Assembly: GCA_900317155.1 (NCBI GenBank)
Contig: ONFO01000031.1
Span: forward strand, 1 to 56,048
Reading direction: 5' to 3'
DNA length: 56,048 bases
DNA from: an uncultured Bacteroidales bacterium
GTDB lineage: Bacteria; Bacteroidota; Bacteroidia; Bacteroidales; F082
Below the pieces are notes generated by a model, which worked only from the letters and a program-made list of their open reading frames with translations, did not search any database and was not told the DNA's origin. This document shows positions 1 through 8,341 of the stretch, in pieces. How positions within the stretch are numbered: position 1 is the first letter of the stretch; each line of letters opens with the position of its first letter. Both the position numbers and the translations under genes were made by a program.

Positions 1-8
1 TATTTTAC

Positions 9-52
9 AAAGTGTAAAGTTATTTTACAGTGGTGTAAAGAAACTTTACAGT
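9..52. repeat. 44-bp dispersed repeat, copy 1
   Basis: This stretch matches 2971-3014 at about 40 of 44 positions in the same orientation. It contains TTTACA and TGTAAA half-sites, with TTTACA at 4, 24 and 45, giving 20-21 bp spacing. It looks like a protein-binding array or the end of a mobile or duplicated segment. The two copies flank the ATPase-tolC segment as direct repeats. No coding sequence is visible in 1-180. Confidence 0.7.
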
Positions 53-98
53 GTTTCCAACTTGGATTTGAGGCAGGGAGTAATTTATATCTTTTACA

Positions 99-176
99 AA
101 AATGTGATTTTTTGATAAAAAAATTGTCAGAAAATGTGATTTTTTGACTATTTTTGCAGCAGAAAATGTGATTCGA
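99..176 (+). promoter_or_regulatory. Three-copy direct-repeat array, 32-bp period, upstream of ATPase
   Basis: AAAATGTGATTTTTTGA occurs at 99-115 and again at 131-147, and a diverged copy (AAAATGTGATTCGA) lies at 163-176. The starts are exactly 32 bp apart, about three helical turns. The -7 promoter element TATTTTTG (149-156) lies between copies 2 and 3, so copy 3 is in the 5' leader and ends 4 bp before the start codon. Inference: an operator array for autoregulation of the ATPase gene. Confidence 0.75.
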
Positions 177-180
177 TGCA

Positions 181-1482
181 ATGGAACTACTTGAAAGAAA
201 AATAGATAAGTTTCTATATGAATGGAAAAACAATCCTGAAAGAAAGCCTTTGATTGTGAAAGGTGCCCGACAAATCGGGAAAACCGAGTCCATCAGGGCT
301 TTCGGACGAGCTAACTACGAATCGGTCCTGGAGATGAACTTCGTGCTTCAGAAGAAATTCCGCAACATCTTCGACGACGGATACGAAGTGGACCAAATCA
401 TCAAAAACATCACTATCCTCGAACCCTCATGGAAGGTTATCCCAAACAAGACGCTGCTGTTTTTCGACGAGCTTCAGAAATGTCCCGATTGCGCCACTTC
501 GCTCAAGTCATTCTGCCAAGACCGACGTTTCGACGTGATTTGCTCAGGCTCGTTGATGGGCATTTATTACGAGGAAATCGAGTCGAATGCAGTAGGCTAC
601 AAAGAAGATTACGACATGTTTTCGATGGATTTCGAGGAGTTTCTTTGGGCCAAGGGCTATTCCAAGGAACAGATCGAGGACCTATATGCCCACATGCTTT
701 CGCTAAAGCCTTTTTCCCAACTCGAAATGGACACTTTCATGGGCGTTTTCCGCGACTACATGACGCTGGGAGGCATGCCCGAAGTGGTCAAAAAATATAT
801 CGACAATGGCCATTTCGGCGGAACGCTGAAACTGCAACGGCAACTTCTGAAAGACTACGAGGAAGACATCACGAAATACGCCAAGGAAACCGACAAGGCG
901 AAAGTCCTTGCTGTGTATAACCACATCCCAACATTTCTGGCGAAAGAGAACAAGAAATACCAAATCACGAAGATTGCCAAGGGTGCACGAAACAGGGAAT
1001 ACATTGGCGCCGTGGATTGGCTGAAAGAGGCTGGAGTTGTCAATGTGTGCTATTGCTTGAACAATGTGGAACTGCCATTGAAAGGCAACTACGACACCGA
1101 ATGTTACAAAATCTATTACCACGACACAGGGCTTTTGATAGCCTCTCTTGACGAAGAAGCTCAAGACGACCTTCGCATCAACAAAAACTTCGGTACATAC
1201 AAAGGTGCCATCTACGAGAACGTTGTCGGTGAGATGCTACGGAAATCGGGATATGAGCAGCTGTATTACTACAAGCACGACAGCCCCGCCATTGAAATGG
1301 ATTTCTTCGTAAGGGATGCCGACTCGCTGATTCCCGTCGAGGTGAAAGCCAAGGACGGAGCCACAGCCTCGTTGAACAACCTCATCAAATGGGACTCTTA
1401 CCCCGAAGTGAAATACGGCATCAAATTGAGAAATGATTCATTCGGAGTGGCGGTAGCTGTCACAAAACCTGCAAACCCCTAA
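181..1482 (+). CDS. AAA+ ATPase with DUF4143-like C-terminal domain
   Basis: A 433-residue cytoplasmic P-loop ATPase of the family widespread in Bacteroidota and archaea (AAA_14 plus DUF4143). Walker A is GARQIGKT at residues 28-35, Walker B is LLFFDE ending at D96-E97, and the sensor-like CSGS is at 121-124. The C-terminal part carries a nuclease-fold-like pattern, D374...E387-V-K389, typical of the DUF4143 region. Cellular function is unknown for the family; proposals include toxin-antitoxin-like or selfish behaviour. The ATG at 181 is the only sensible start and directly follows the third copy of a 32-bp-periodic repeat. It converges on tolC. A second member of this type lies at 14173 and a more distant relative at 46713. 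Confidence 0.9.
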   Translation: MELLERKIDKFLYEWKNNPERKPLIVKGARQIGKTESIRAFGRANYESVLEMNFVLQKKFRNIFDDGYEVDQIIKNITILEPSWKVIPNKTLLFFDELQKCPDCATSLKSFCQDRRFDVICSGSLMGIYYEEIESNAVGYKEDYDMFSMDFEEFLWAKGYSKEQIEDLYAHMLSLKPFSQLEMDTFMGVFRDYMTLGGMPEVVKKYIDNGHFGGTLKLQRQLLKDYEEDITKYAKETDKAKVLAVYNHIPTFLAKENKKYQITKIAKGARNREYIGAVDWLKEAGVVNVCYCLNNVELPLKGNYDTECYKIYYHDTGLLIASLDEEAQDDLRINKNFGTYKGAIYENVVGEMLRKSGYEQLYYYKHDSPAIEMDFFVRDADSLIPVEVKAKDGATASLNNLIKWDSYPEVKYGIKLRNDSFGVAVAVTKPANP

Positions 1483-1506
1483 AAATTGGTTTTGCAAGTT
1501 TTGTCG
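1465..1506 (+). terminator. Probable intrinsic terminator after ATPase
   Basis: An imperfect hairpin pairs 1465-1477 with 1488-1501 and is followed by a weak T-rich stretch. It overlaps the last codons of the ATPase and sits between two convergent genes. Confidence 0.45.
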
Positions 1507-1521
1507 GTTTTGTGATAAATA

Positions 1522-2874
1522 CTATTGTTCCAAATACGATGTCCCTCCATAGTAATTAACCACACTATTCTTAATAAAGTATTGAAGCCTAGCGTTCAAT
1601 TGTTCCGCAAGGGCGTTGAGGTAGTTGTTTGAGGCCGTCTGATATTCGATAGACGAGATCAATCCCTGCTCAAAGCGTTTGGTGTTCAGCGTGAAGGCCT
1701 CCTGCTGCAATTCTGCGCGGGTATCGGCTTGGCGCAGGGCATCGGCGCTGCCGTCGCGGTCGGCGATGGCGCGGCGCACCTCGGCCTCCACCGTCTGGAG
1801 CGCCTGCTCGTAGTCGGCCTGGGCGCGGTCGTAGGCATTCTTCCGCTTTGCGATGTTGGAATGCTTCGAGAGGCGGTCGAAGATGGGGATGCTCAACGAG
1901 AGTTGCACATACTCGCCGCCGTTGTTCTTCATCTGCTCGAAATACGGTGTGGGCACATATCCCTCCATGCCCGGATAGGTGAAGTAACTCGACGACCAAC
2001 CGCCATAGAGCGAGAGTCGGGGCAGCAACTGCCAGCGGGCCGTTTTCAGCGCGAGGCGGGCGTTTTTCATCGTGCCTTCCGCCAAAAGGACGGCAGGCAT
2101 GTTGGTTTTGGCAAATTCCACCATTTGGGAAATTTCATCCGTTCGGCTGCCACGGTGTGAAAGCCCTACAGACAAACCTTCGATTTTCAACGGTTTTTCA
2201 ATGGGCCAAAACATCACATCCTTCAAGGTGATGATGGCGTTGTTGAGGTTGTTCCGACAGGTGGTCAGTTGGTACTGGCGCTCGGCGAGGTCGCTCTGCA
2301 TCTGCACCACATCGGCGTGAGATTTCTGTCCCAGTTGTTCCTGCCTTGTAGCGAGTTGCACGGCTTTTTCTGCCGTGGTTACCTGCGCTTGCAAGGCTTT
2401 CTGCATCTCGGTGTAATACAACACATTGCAGTAGGCTTCCATCGTGGCGAGACAGATCTGGTCTTCGGTTTGTTGCTCTTTCGTCAAGCCCATCAGTTGG
2501 GCCGTCTTGGTGATTTTCAGGTTGTTGACCGCCTGGAATCCGTTGAAGAGGTTGATGCCCGCCGAGAGACTGTAGCCGTTGTGGAACGAGGTCGTTCGAA
2601 TATAGGTGTTGGTCTCGGGGTCGATGCTACGGCCAAAGTTGGAATAGGCGTATGTGTTACCCTCAATCGTAGGCGTAAAGGCGGTAAGGATAGCATCGCG
2701 GCGGTCGATCTGCGCATCGCGGTTGTCGGCATGGGCAATGCGCATCTTGGTGGAATGCTCCACGGCATAGCGCATACAGGCTTTGAGATCCATAGTGACG
2801 GTGTCCTGGGCCTTGACGCTGGTCAAGGCTCCAAGAACCATCATCAAAATAAAAAAGTTATGTTTAGCTTTCAT
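1522..2874 (-). CDS. TolC family outer membrane efflux protein
   Basis: About 450 residues, with a signal peptide (residues 1-22, ending SVKA) followed by two outer-membrane-efflux repeats. These are rich in long amphipathic helices (ALQAQVTTAEKAVQLATRQEQLG and the later ADYEQALQTVEAEVRRAI regions). Members form trimeric outer membrane channels for tripartite efflux or type I secretion. I chose the ATG at 2874, because the upstream in-frame extension to 2910 would place charged and Cys residues before a clean signal peptide. No membrane fusion protein or inner membrane pump lies next to it, so it is an orphan here and its partner must be elsewhere. Upstream is the second copy of the 44-bp repeat. 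Confidence 0.88.
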   Translation of the reverse strand: MKAKHNFFILMMVLGALTSVKAQDTVTMDLKACMRYAVEHSTKMRIAHADNRDAQIDRRDAILTAFTPTIEGNTYAYSNFGRSIDPETNTYIRTTSFHNGYSLSAGINLFNGFQAVNNLKITKTAQLMGLTKEQQTEDQICLATMEAYCNVLYYTEMQKALQAQVTTAEKAVQLATRQEQLGQKSHADVVQMQSDLAERQYQLTTCRNNLNNAIITLKDVMFWPIEKPLKIEGLSVGLSHRGSRTDEISQMVEFAKTNMPAVLLAEGTMKNARLALKTARWQLLPRLSLYGGWSSSYFTYPGMEGYVPTPYFEQMKNNGGEYVQLSLSIPIFDRLSKHSNIAKRKNAYDRAQADYEQALQTVEAEVRRAIADRDGSADALRQADTRAELQQEAFTLNTKRFEQGLISSIEYQTASNNYLNALAEQLNARLQYFIKNSVVNYYGGTSYLEQ

Positions 2875-2970
2875 CTTACACATGTTTTTACACGTGCCAA
2901 AAGAAAGCATATCTCATGCCAAAAATTTAACTATTTGAAATTCAAATATTTAAAATTTTACACTCAAAGC

Positions 2971-3014
2971 AAAGTGTAACGTTTTTTTACAGTGGTGTAA
3001 CAAAACTTTACAGT
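2971..3014. repeat. 44-bp dispersed repeat, copy 2
   Basis: Copy of the sequence at 9-52, with about four mismatches. It lies between tolC (reverse) and the small antitoxin-like gene (forward). TTTACA half-sites occur at 2957, 2986, 3007 and 3021, and the 21-bp spacing of 2986 to 3007 matches copy 1. It could be the operator of the downstream toxin-antitoxin remnant. Confidence 0.7.
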
Positions 3015-3118
3015 CAATTGTTTACAACGAACGACAAAAAACCACTAGCCAAAACAAACAATTATCTCTTTTTGCGAAAATTGTTTATTTTTGCCAACGA
3101 AAAACAACACAACGAACT

Positions 3119-3349
3119 ATGGGACAAATTGCCACTATTACACCTGCGCAGTATGAGTTGCTCAACATGCTGTCATGCCTCACACATGAAGAGGATATTG
3201 CAGATTTGAAGAGTGTCATTGTTCAGTTTCTGAACTCTCGCTTGCAGAAGGAAATCGATCGGCTTTGGGACAATGGCGACCTCACTGATGAAAAAGTCGC
3301 TCAATGGAGTCACGAGCACATGCGGACACCTTATCGTCCAATACCATGA
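3119..3349 (+). CDS. Small antitoxin-like protein upstream of a PIN toxin remnant
   Basis: A 76-residue, helical, charged protein with the pattern TPAQYELLN...EEDIADLKSVIVQF...EIDRLWDNGDL...HMRTPYR. I recognise this as a family usually encoded just before PIN-domain proteins in Bacteroidales, so an antitoxin role is inferred. Its stop overlaps the ATG of the next frame (ATGA at 3346-3349), as in a translationally coupled toxin-antitoxin pair. The partner is broken (see 3346-3447), so this would be a surviving antitoxin. A repeat with TTTACA half-sites lies about 105 bp upstream. Confidence 0.65.
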   Translation: MGQIATITPAQYELLNMLSCLTHEEDIADLKSVIVQFLNSRLQKEIDRLWDNGDLTDEKVAQWSHEHMRTPYRPIP

Positions 3350-3447
3350 ACCGATATATCGTACTCGATACCCACTCCATTCCCTCCTGTTGAAATCAAA
3401 AGATTGCATGAATTTTACGAAGAGTTATGTACGTTTGACGAACCCTA
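3346..3447 (+). pseudogene. Remnant of a PIN-domain (VapC-like) toxin with internal deletion
   Basis: From the ATG at 3346 the frame reads MNRYIVLDT, the usual N-terminus of PIN ribonucleases with the first catalytic Asp, then stops at 3391-3393. In another frame (3362-3447) the sequence reads PFPPVEIKRLHEFYEELC before a TAA, which resembles the C-terminal end of the same toxins (PFPxVxIxxLxEF). The simplest reading is that about 100 codons were deleted, fusing both ends out of frame. The match to the C-terminal motif is from memory, so the deletion model is moderately supported. Confidence 0.5.
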
Positions 3448-3464
3448 ATAAGCAAATCAATTTT

Positions 3465-4742
3465 CTATTTTTTCGTATTATCGACGACACACGAAACGGT
3501 CATGTCGCCCGTCACATTCACCACGGTACGCAACATGTCCAAAGGCCTGTCGATACCCAAGATGAGCGCCAAACCTTCAATCGGGATACCAACGGAATCA
3601 AGCACAATCATCAGCATGACAATGGAGCCTCCTGGTATACCCGGTGTACCTATCGAAGAGATGGTGGCAGTGGCCAAAATGAGCAGCATCTGACCAAAGG
3701 TCAAGTCCAAGCCCAAGACCTGCGCCAAAAACACCGCCGCCACCGCTTGATAGCAACTCGTGCCGTCCATGTTGATGGTAACACCCACAGGCAACACAAA
3801 CGACGAAACCTCTTCAGAGACGCCCAAATGCTTCTGCGTACGCTCCATGGTCAAGGGCAAAGTGGCCGCACTCGAGCTGGTAGTGAAGGCCAACATCTGC
3901 ACAGGCGCCGCCGCCTTGAAGAACTGCTTCATCGTCCGCTTGCCGAAGACCCGCATGATGAACGGATACACCAACAAGATGATGACGGCCAAAGCCAACA
4001 CCACCGTCAAGGCGTACAAGCCCAAGGCGGAGAAAATGCCCACATCGCCCGCATAGTCCACAATAAGGGCGGCCATCAAAGCAAATACACCAATGGGCGC
4101 AAAGGCCATGATGAAGTCAATGATCTTGAGCAAGACGAGATTCAACTGTTGGAAAAAACGCACCAACGAGGGCACTTTTGAAGGTCCCACGACTATTAAA
4201 GCCACGCCAAAGAGCAAGGCAAAGAAGATGATTTGCAGCATCTTGGAGTTGTCGCCCAAAGCCTTGAAAAGGTTCTCTGGCACCATGTCGACCACGAACT
4301 GCAAGGGCGACTCATCTTTCACCTGCTGCATCTGCGCCTCGCGCTCCAAGACGGTCTGCTGGTAGCGCTCCATAAACTCCGTCTGCCGGTCTTTCGGGAA
4401 GACCTTTCCCGGCTTGATAACGCTGACCATACCCAAACCTATGCTCACAGCCAAAATGGTAGTGCAGACATAAATCAAAATGGTTTTCAAGCCGATACGC
4501 GACAGGTTGCGGATGTCCTTTAGGTTAACGACACCCAAAATGAGCGACACCAACACCAATGGAACGGCGATCAGCTTGAGCAGGCGCATGAAGATAGTGC
4601 CCCAAGGCGCCACCCAGTCATGCACAAAGCCTTCCCAATGCAAGGCCATGGCCAGAAAGCCAAAGCCCAGACCCAAGCCCATGCCCAGCAAGATCTTGGC
4701 ATAGAGCGGCACGCGTTTCCTATGTGCTTCTCCCCTATTCAA
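3465..4742 (-). CDS. Dicarboxylate/amino acid:cation symporter (DAACS family)
   Basis: A 425-residue inner membrane transporter of the GltP/DctA type, which takes up glutamate, aspartate or C4-dicarboxylates with H+ or Na+. The family hallmarks are present: the serine-rich reentrant loop (FTTSSSAATLP), the NMDGT motif, and GIPGGSIVML near the C-terminus. There are about eight membrane segments, starting with ILLGMGLGLGFGFLAM. The likely start is TTG at 4742: a stop lies immediately upstream in frame, and the first ATG (4682) would remove half of helix 1; a GTG at 4712 is the alternative. The start overlaps the end of the upstream T9SS gene by 8 bp, which suggests translational coupling. Confidence 0.92.
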   Translation of the reverse strand: MNRGEAHRKRVPLYAKILLGMGLGLGFGFLAMALHWEGFVHDWVAPWGTIFMRLLKLIAVPLVLVSLILGVVNLKDIRNLSRIGLKTILIYVCTTILAVSIGLGMVSVIKPGKVFPKDRQTEFMERYQQTVLEREAQMQQVKDESPLQFVVDMVPENLFKALGDNSKMLQIIFFALLFGVALIVVGPSKVPSLVRFFQQLNLVLLKIIDFIMAFAPIGVFALMAALIVDYAGDVGIFSALGLYALTVVLALAVIILLVYPFIMRVFGKRTMKQFFKAAAPVQMLAFTTSSSAATLPLTMERTQKHLGVSEEVSSFVLPVGVTINMDGTSCYQAVAAVFLAQVLGLDLTFGQMLLILATATISSIGTPGIPGGSIVMLMIVLDSVGIPIEGLALILGIDRPLDMLRTVVNVTGDMTVSCVVDNTKK

Positions 4743-7227
4743 TCAAGTTGATTTTTTGTGTGGCCACGCCGTCTTCAGTCACGATGCGGACGACATAAAT
4801 ACCTTTAGAATAGCCTTCCAAGTTCAGCTCAACCTTGTTCGAATTGGTCTTCCTATCCTCCAGCATCTCACCCTTGATGCCCATCAGAGTCACCTGCTGG
4901 ATATTGCATTGTGCTTCGATGACAACCTTTTCCTTTGCCGGGTTGGGATAGACATCAAACCTCATGGCAGCCAACTCATTCACATTCACATCGGTGGTGT
5001 CGGTCGGGACGACCTTCACATCGTCGACAAACCAGTCGAAGGCCAGCCACTCACCAAAGGTGTTGTAACCTCTGAAGCCAATCTTGATGTTGCGACCGAT
5101 GTATTCATTCAAATTAATGGAAATCGGCTCGTCGTATGCGTTGATTTGTCCGTATGGCATGTCGGCAGCATCCCATTTGTCGTCCCAAGTGCCGTTGTAG
5201 GTGTCGTACACCCTGACCACAAAACGGTCATAACCATCGGTGCCGTACTGCACCCAGGTCCAGAACTGCAAAACGGTGGGTCTCGTGATGGTCAAAACGG
5301 GCGTAATCAAAGTCTGGTCTTGTGCCGCGGGACTCTCACTGCTGTCCCATTCCAACACGGCGTGTTTGTTGCCGCGATGCGGATTCACGATGAAGTCTTC
5401 TTCGTAGTAGTCCGTGTAGTACACCGTGCCTTGGACGGTCCAATCCCACCATGTCGGGTTGCCGTCGGTGGTCCAGCCTTCGGGCATGGTGAACATGCTG
5501 CCACATTCCTCGAAAGTTTCATAAAGCAAAGGTCTCTGATAATCCCAACGAATCAGGATTTCATCCGACATCGCGCTGTTGCCCAAGGCATCAACGAGTT
5601 GCACAGTCATCGTGCCAGAGGTGTGGTTGTCGTAGGCAGGAATGGTGGCTGTGTAGTCGTAATTACCCCTGCCCTTTCCAGCTCTGATGAAGGTCAAATC
5701 GTGACTTACGCCCCAAATCGAATATGTAGCCGCCAAGGTGGAAGGCATGTCTGAAGCATCATGAACCCGCAAAGTGAGGTTCATCTCGGTGTCGGCGTAG
5801 GACTGGTTACCACTGACAGCAATCACTGTGGGGGCCTCATGGTCTTCCGAAGAACTATTGATAAAGATGTCATCGAGATACAGGTTCCAGCCGTAGTCGC
5901 TGACGCCCTCGAAGATGATAAAGCCATAATCGTCGGGGCAATCGAAGGTGAAGGCATATTCGTACCAGTCGTCCACATCGGCAACAACGGGTTCCTTATA
6001 GGTGCAGCGATGAACGGTACCAAGCAGTTGCCCACCTTCCGAACGTGGCACAGCGTTATAATACACATTGATACGGTCGTCCTTGTTGATATTCGGGTTG
6101 CTATTGCGGAACATCCAGAAGCTGACGATATTGTCGTGTTCATTCAGGTTCATCTTGGGCGAAACCAATTCGGCCGAGCCTCCTGAAGGATTCGTATAGG
6201 TGTAGAAACGCGCCATATATTGGCTGCCTTCATGTGGTGTCGCGCTCGGCGTGGAGCCTTCCGTGATGCGGTCGAAGGCATAGTTGCCATTAGTGATGTG
6301 GTTTTGCCAACCGAAGGGCACAAAGTCGTTCTCGAAGCCTTCCTCAAGCGGGAAATCAGCGTATGGAGCCAAAGCTGTAATTGAGAAATCAACATTTTGT
6401 GAGGGTGCCATAGCAGAAGGATAGACATCGAAAGTGGCGTGAACCACTTCGTTATTGTTCAGATTCATTGGCAAAGAGGCCTTGGCGACCAGTTCCACTG
6501 AACCGTTGTAAGGCACCGTGACTTCGGTCACCGCAACACCGTCTTTAAAAAACTCAATGGGTAGTGTACTAATATTGTCGAAAAGATAGGTGTCGGACTC
6601 CATGCCCGTGTTGTTCAGGCGGAAATGCAAATAGGCCGGCTCTCCGAAATAGACGGAAGTGTCGGCGGTGAGTTGCTCCACATTGAAGTTGTATTGCTCG
6701 GTCTGCTCGATGATGATATCATCAATGGACAAATACCATGGTCCGTTGTCGGCCACGCTGTGGAAACCTACATAGTAAGCGCCCGAACTCGTTGCCTGAA
6801 ACACGCCCGAGGTCTGTTCAAATTCCTCGTTGGCGACCACCATCATCGGCACAGCCGTGGCCGTCATTGCCGAAGGATTGGAGTTTGCGCCGGCTTTCAC
6901 TTCCAAGTTGAAGTGATCGACATGCCAGGTGGCATACCAGAACGAAACGCGGTAGTAGTTTCCTGCGGTCACATCGATTTCCTTGTAAACCCACACATCG
7001 GTATTATAGGTGGCATACATGTACCAGTCGCCAGTATGCGGCTTTCTGCCACGGGCTTCGTTGTCGTCAGGGATGGTGATACCAGCTTTCCAGCCGCCAT
7101 CGCCAACCCAACCCACAGGGGTCTGGCCTACGGTGTTACCATTTTCAAAAGTCTCATTGACAAGAACTTGGGCGAAGGCACTTCCTGCAAGAAGCCACAT
7201 CGCAATAAAAGCGTACAGTTTTTTCAT
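4735..7227 (-). CDS. Secreted multi-domain protein with T9SS type A sorting signal
   Basis: An 830-residue protein exported by Sec (signal peptide 1-19, ending GSAFA) and then by the type IX system. Three cleaved-adhesin/choice-of-anchor-J-like jelly-roll modules are visible, each beginning with a variant of 'ETFENG...P.GW' (about residues 24, 296 and 572) and ending with 'D.I.I' before the next linker. The C-terminus (757-830) has the typical T9SS sequence FDVYPNPAKEKVVIE and ends in GIYVVRI...QKINLIE. It probably acts on the cell surface as an adhesin or binding module; no catalytic domain is recognised. It is the promoter-proximal gene of a two-gene unit with the symporter, an odd pairing. 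Confidence 0.88.
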   Translation of the reverse strand: MKKLYAFIAMWLLAGSAFAQVLVNETFENGNTVGQTPVGWVGDGGWKAGITIPDDNEARGRKPHTGDWYMYATYNTDVWVYKEIDVTAGNYYRVSFWYATWHVDHFNLEVKAGANSNPSAMTATAVPMMVVANEEFEQTSGVFQATSSGAYYVGFHSVADNGPWYLSIDDIIIEQTEQYNFNVEQLTADTSVYFGEPAYLHFRLNNTGMESDTYLFDNISTLPIEFFKDGVAVTEVTVPYNGSVELVAKASLPMNLNNNEVVHATFDVYPSAMAPSQNVDFSITALAPYADFPLEEGFENDFVPFGWQNHITNGNYAFDRITEGSTPSATPHEGSQYMARFYTYTNPSGGSAELVSPKMNLNEHDNIVSFWMFRNSNPNINKDDRINVYYNAVPRSEGGQLLGTVHRCTYKEPVVADVDDWYEYAFTFDCPDDYGFIIFEGVSDYGWNLYLDDIFINSSSEDHEAPTVIAVSGNQSYADTEMNLTLRVHDASDMPSTLAATYSIWGVSHDLTFIRAGKGRGNYDYTATIPAYDNHTSGTMTVQLVDALGNSAMSDEILIRWDYQRPLLYETFEECGSMFTMPEGWTTDGNPTWWDWTVQGTVYYTDYYEEDFIVNPHRGNKHAVLEWDSSESPAAQDQTLITPVLTITRPTVLQFWTWVQYGTDGYDRFVVRVYDTYNGTWDDKWDAADMPYGQINAYDEPISINLNEYIGRNIKIGFRGYNTFGEWLAFDWFVDDVKVVPTDTTDVNVNELAAMRFDVYPNPAKEKVVIEAQCNIQQVTLMGIKGEMLEDRKTNSNKVELNLEGYSKGIYVVRIVTEDGVATQKINLIE

Positions 7228-7290
7228 ATTGATTCAGTTTTAATTTGCTACAAAATTAGAAAATGTTTTGATTGGACACCCAATCAATCG

Positions 7291-8115
7291 TTATTTTCTC
7301 GCCACCGCCAAGAAATGCGGGCTCATCCCCATCATCTCAGGCTCCGATTCAGTGATGCGCACAATGTCAAGGAGGCGTTCGCGGCTGGCCTCATCTTCCC
7401 ATTTCTCGTTGAGGTGAGGCGTAAACCAGATACAGCCCTCTACGGAAATGGCTTTCTCCACCATAAATCCCGCTTCTGCAATTTCCGATTTCATCTCATC
7501 AGAAGTTGTAAAATAAGACTCCGCGATGAATTTCGGGTATTCCTTCGGTCTGATATGGTCGCCAGTGGTCATCTCGCCTTTGATCATGTTAAAAAACACG
7601 GGGTCGTCAAGGAATTCCATGAGCAATGCATTCTTTTTCTCGCCATACACCGACAAAGCCCAAGTCATGGAGCTGAACTTGGAGATGCCCGCAGCCACCA
7701 GGAGGCCGCCTTTCTTCAACACTCGGAACGATTCAAGTAGCGACTGCATGCGGCCTTTCCTATCACGCAGATGGTACTGTGGTCCCATCAGGAGCACCAC
7801 ATCCGCGCTCTCATCAGGGCGATTGACTTGCAAGGCATTGCCCGTCTCGGCGATAAATTGGCAATCCTGCATCATATTCGCTTTGGCATATTCCACGGCG
7901 TTTTCGGCCAACTCAATCAGATGGACTTCGTTGCCTTTCTTCGCCAGCCAAGCCGCATACATCCCGACGCCGCCGCCGATGTCATAAATTACCTTGCCGC
8001 CATCAATGTAACGCGACAAGATTTCCTTTGTCCTGTGAAACTCCACGATGCCCAGGCCGCGTTCCAGCCGTCCTATCTCGGCACCATTATTGTAGAAGTC
8101 GTAGATTTCGTTCAT
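7291..8115 (-). CDS. Class I SAM-dependent methyltransferase
   Basis: A 274-residue cytosolic enzyme. Motif I is VIYDIGGGVGMYAAWLA (about 43-59), followed by the acidic end of strand 2 (HLIEL) and a motif IV-like DVVLLMGPQYHL. This pattern is typical of UbiE/Methyltransf_25-type proteins; the substrate cannot be read. I chose the ATG at 8115 (MNEIYDFYNNGAEIG), because the frame upstream to 8229 encodes a hydrophobic stretch atypical of this family. It stands alone between the T9SS protein and the TIR-Sel1 gene. Confidence 0.85.
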   Translation of the reverse strand: MNEIYDFYNNGAEIGRLERGLGIVEFHRTKEILSRYIDGGKVIYDIGGGVGMYAAWLAKKGNEVHLIELAENAVEYAKANMMQDCQFIAETGNALQVNRPDESADVVLLMGPQYHLRDRKGRMQSLLESFRVLKKGGLLVAAGISKFSSMTWALSVYGEKKNALLMEFLDDPVFFNMIKGEMTTGDHIRPKEYPKFIAESYFTTSDEMKSEIAEAGFMVEKAISVEGCIWFTPHLNEKWEDEASRERLLDIVRITESEPEMMGMSPHFLAVARK

Positions 8116-8341
8116 AGTTGTGATATGTAATAAACCACTTAGTAATAGAATTATTACAAAAGTAGATAGTTTTTTGTTTCCGTGCAAATAAAACGGAATG
8201 ATTATCCATAATCCTATTATTATCAACACATTAAAACAAGGATTTTCAGTCTCAAATCATCAAAACATGCTTTTATTCAACGGCAAAAAAGGTAATTTTG
8301 TCGTTCACCGCTGGATAAAAACACGTTTTAGCAACCAAAAA

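Noticed and set aside
3273-4181. A 302-codon forward frame over the symporter
   Set aside because: It is antisense to the well-supported DAACS gene and has a His/Gln/Arg-rich shadow composition.
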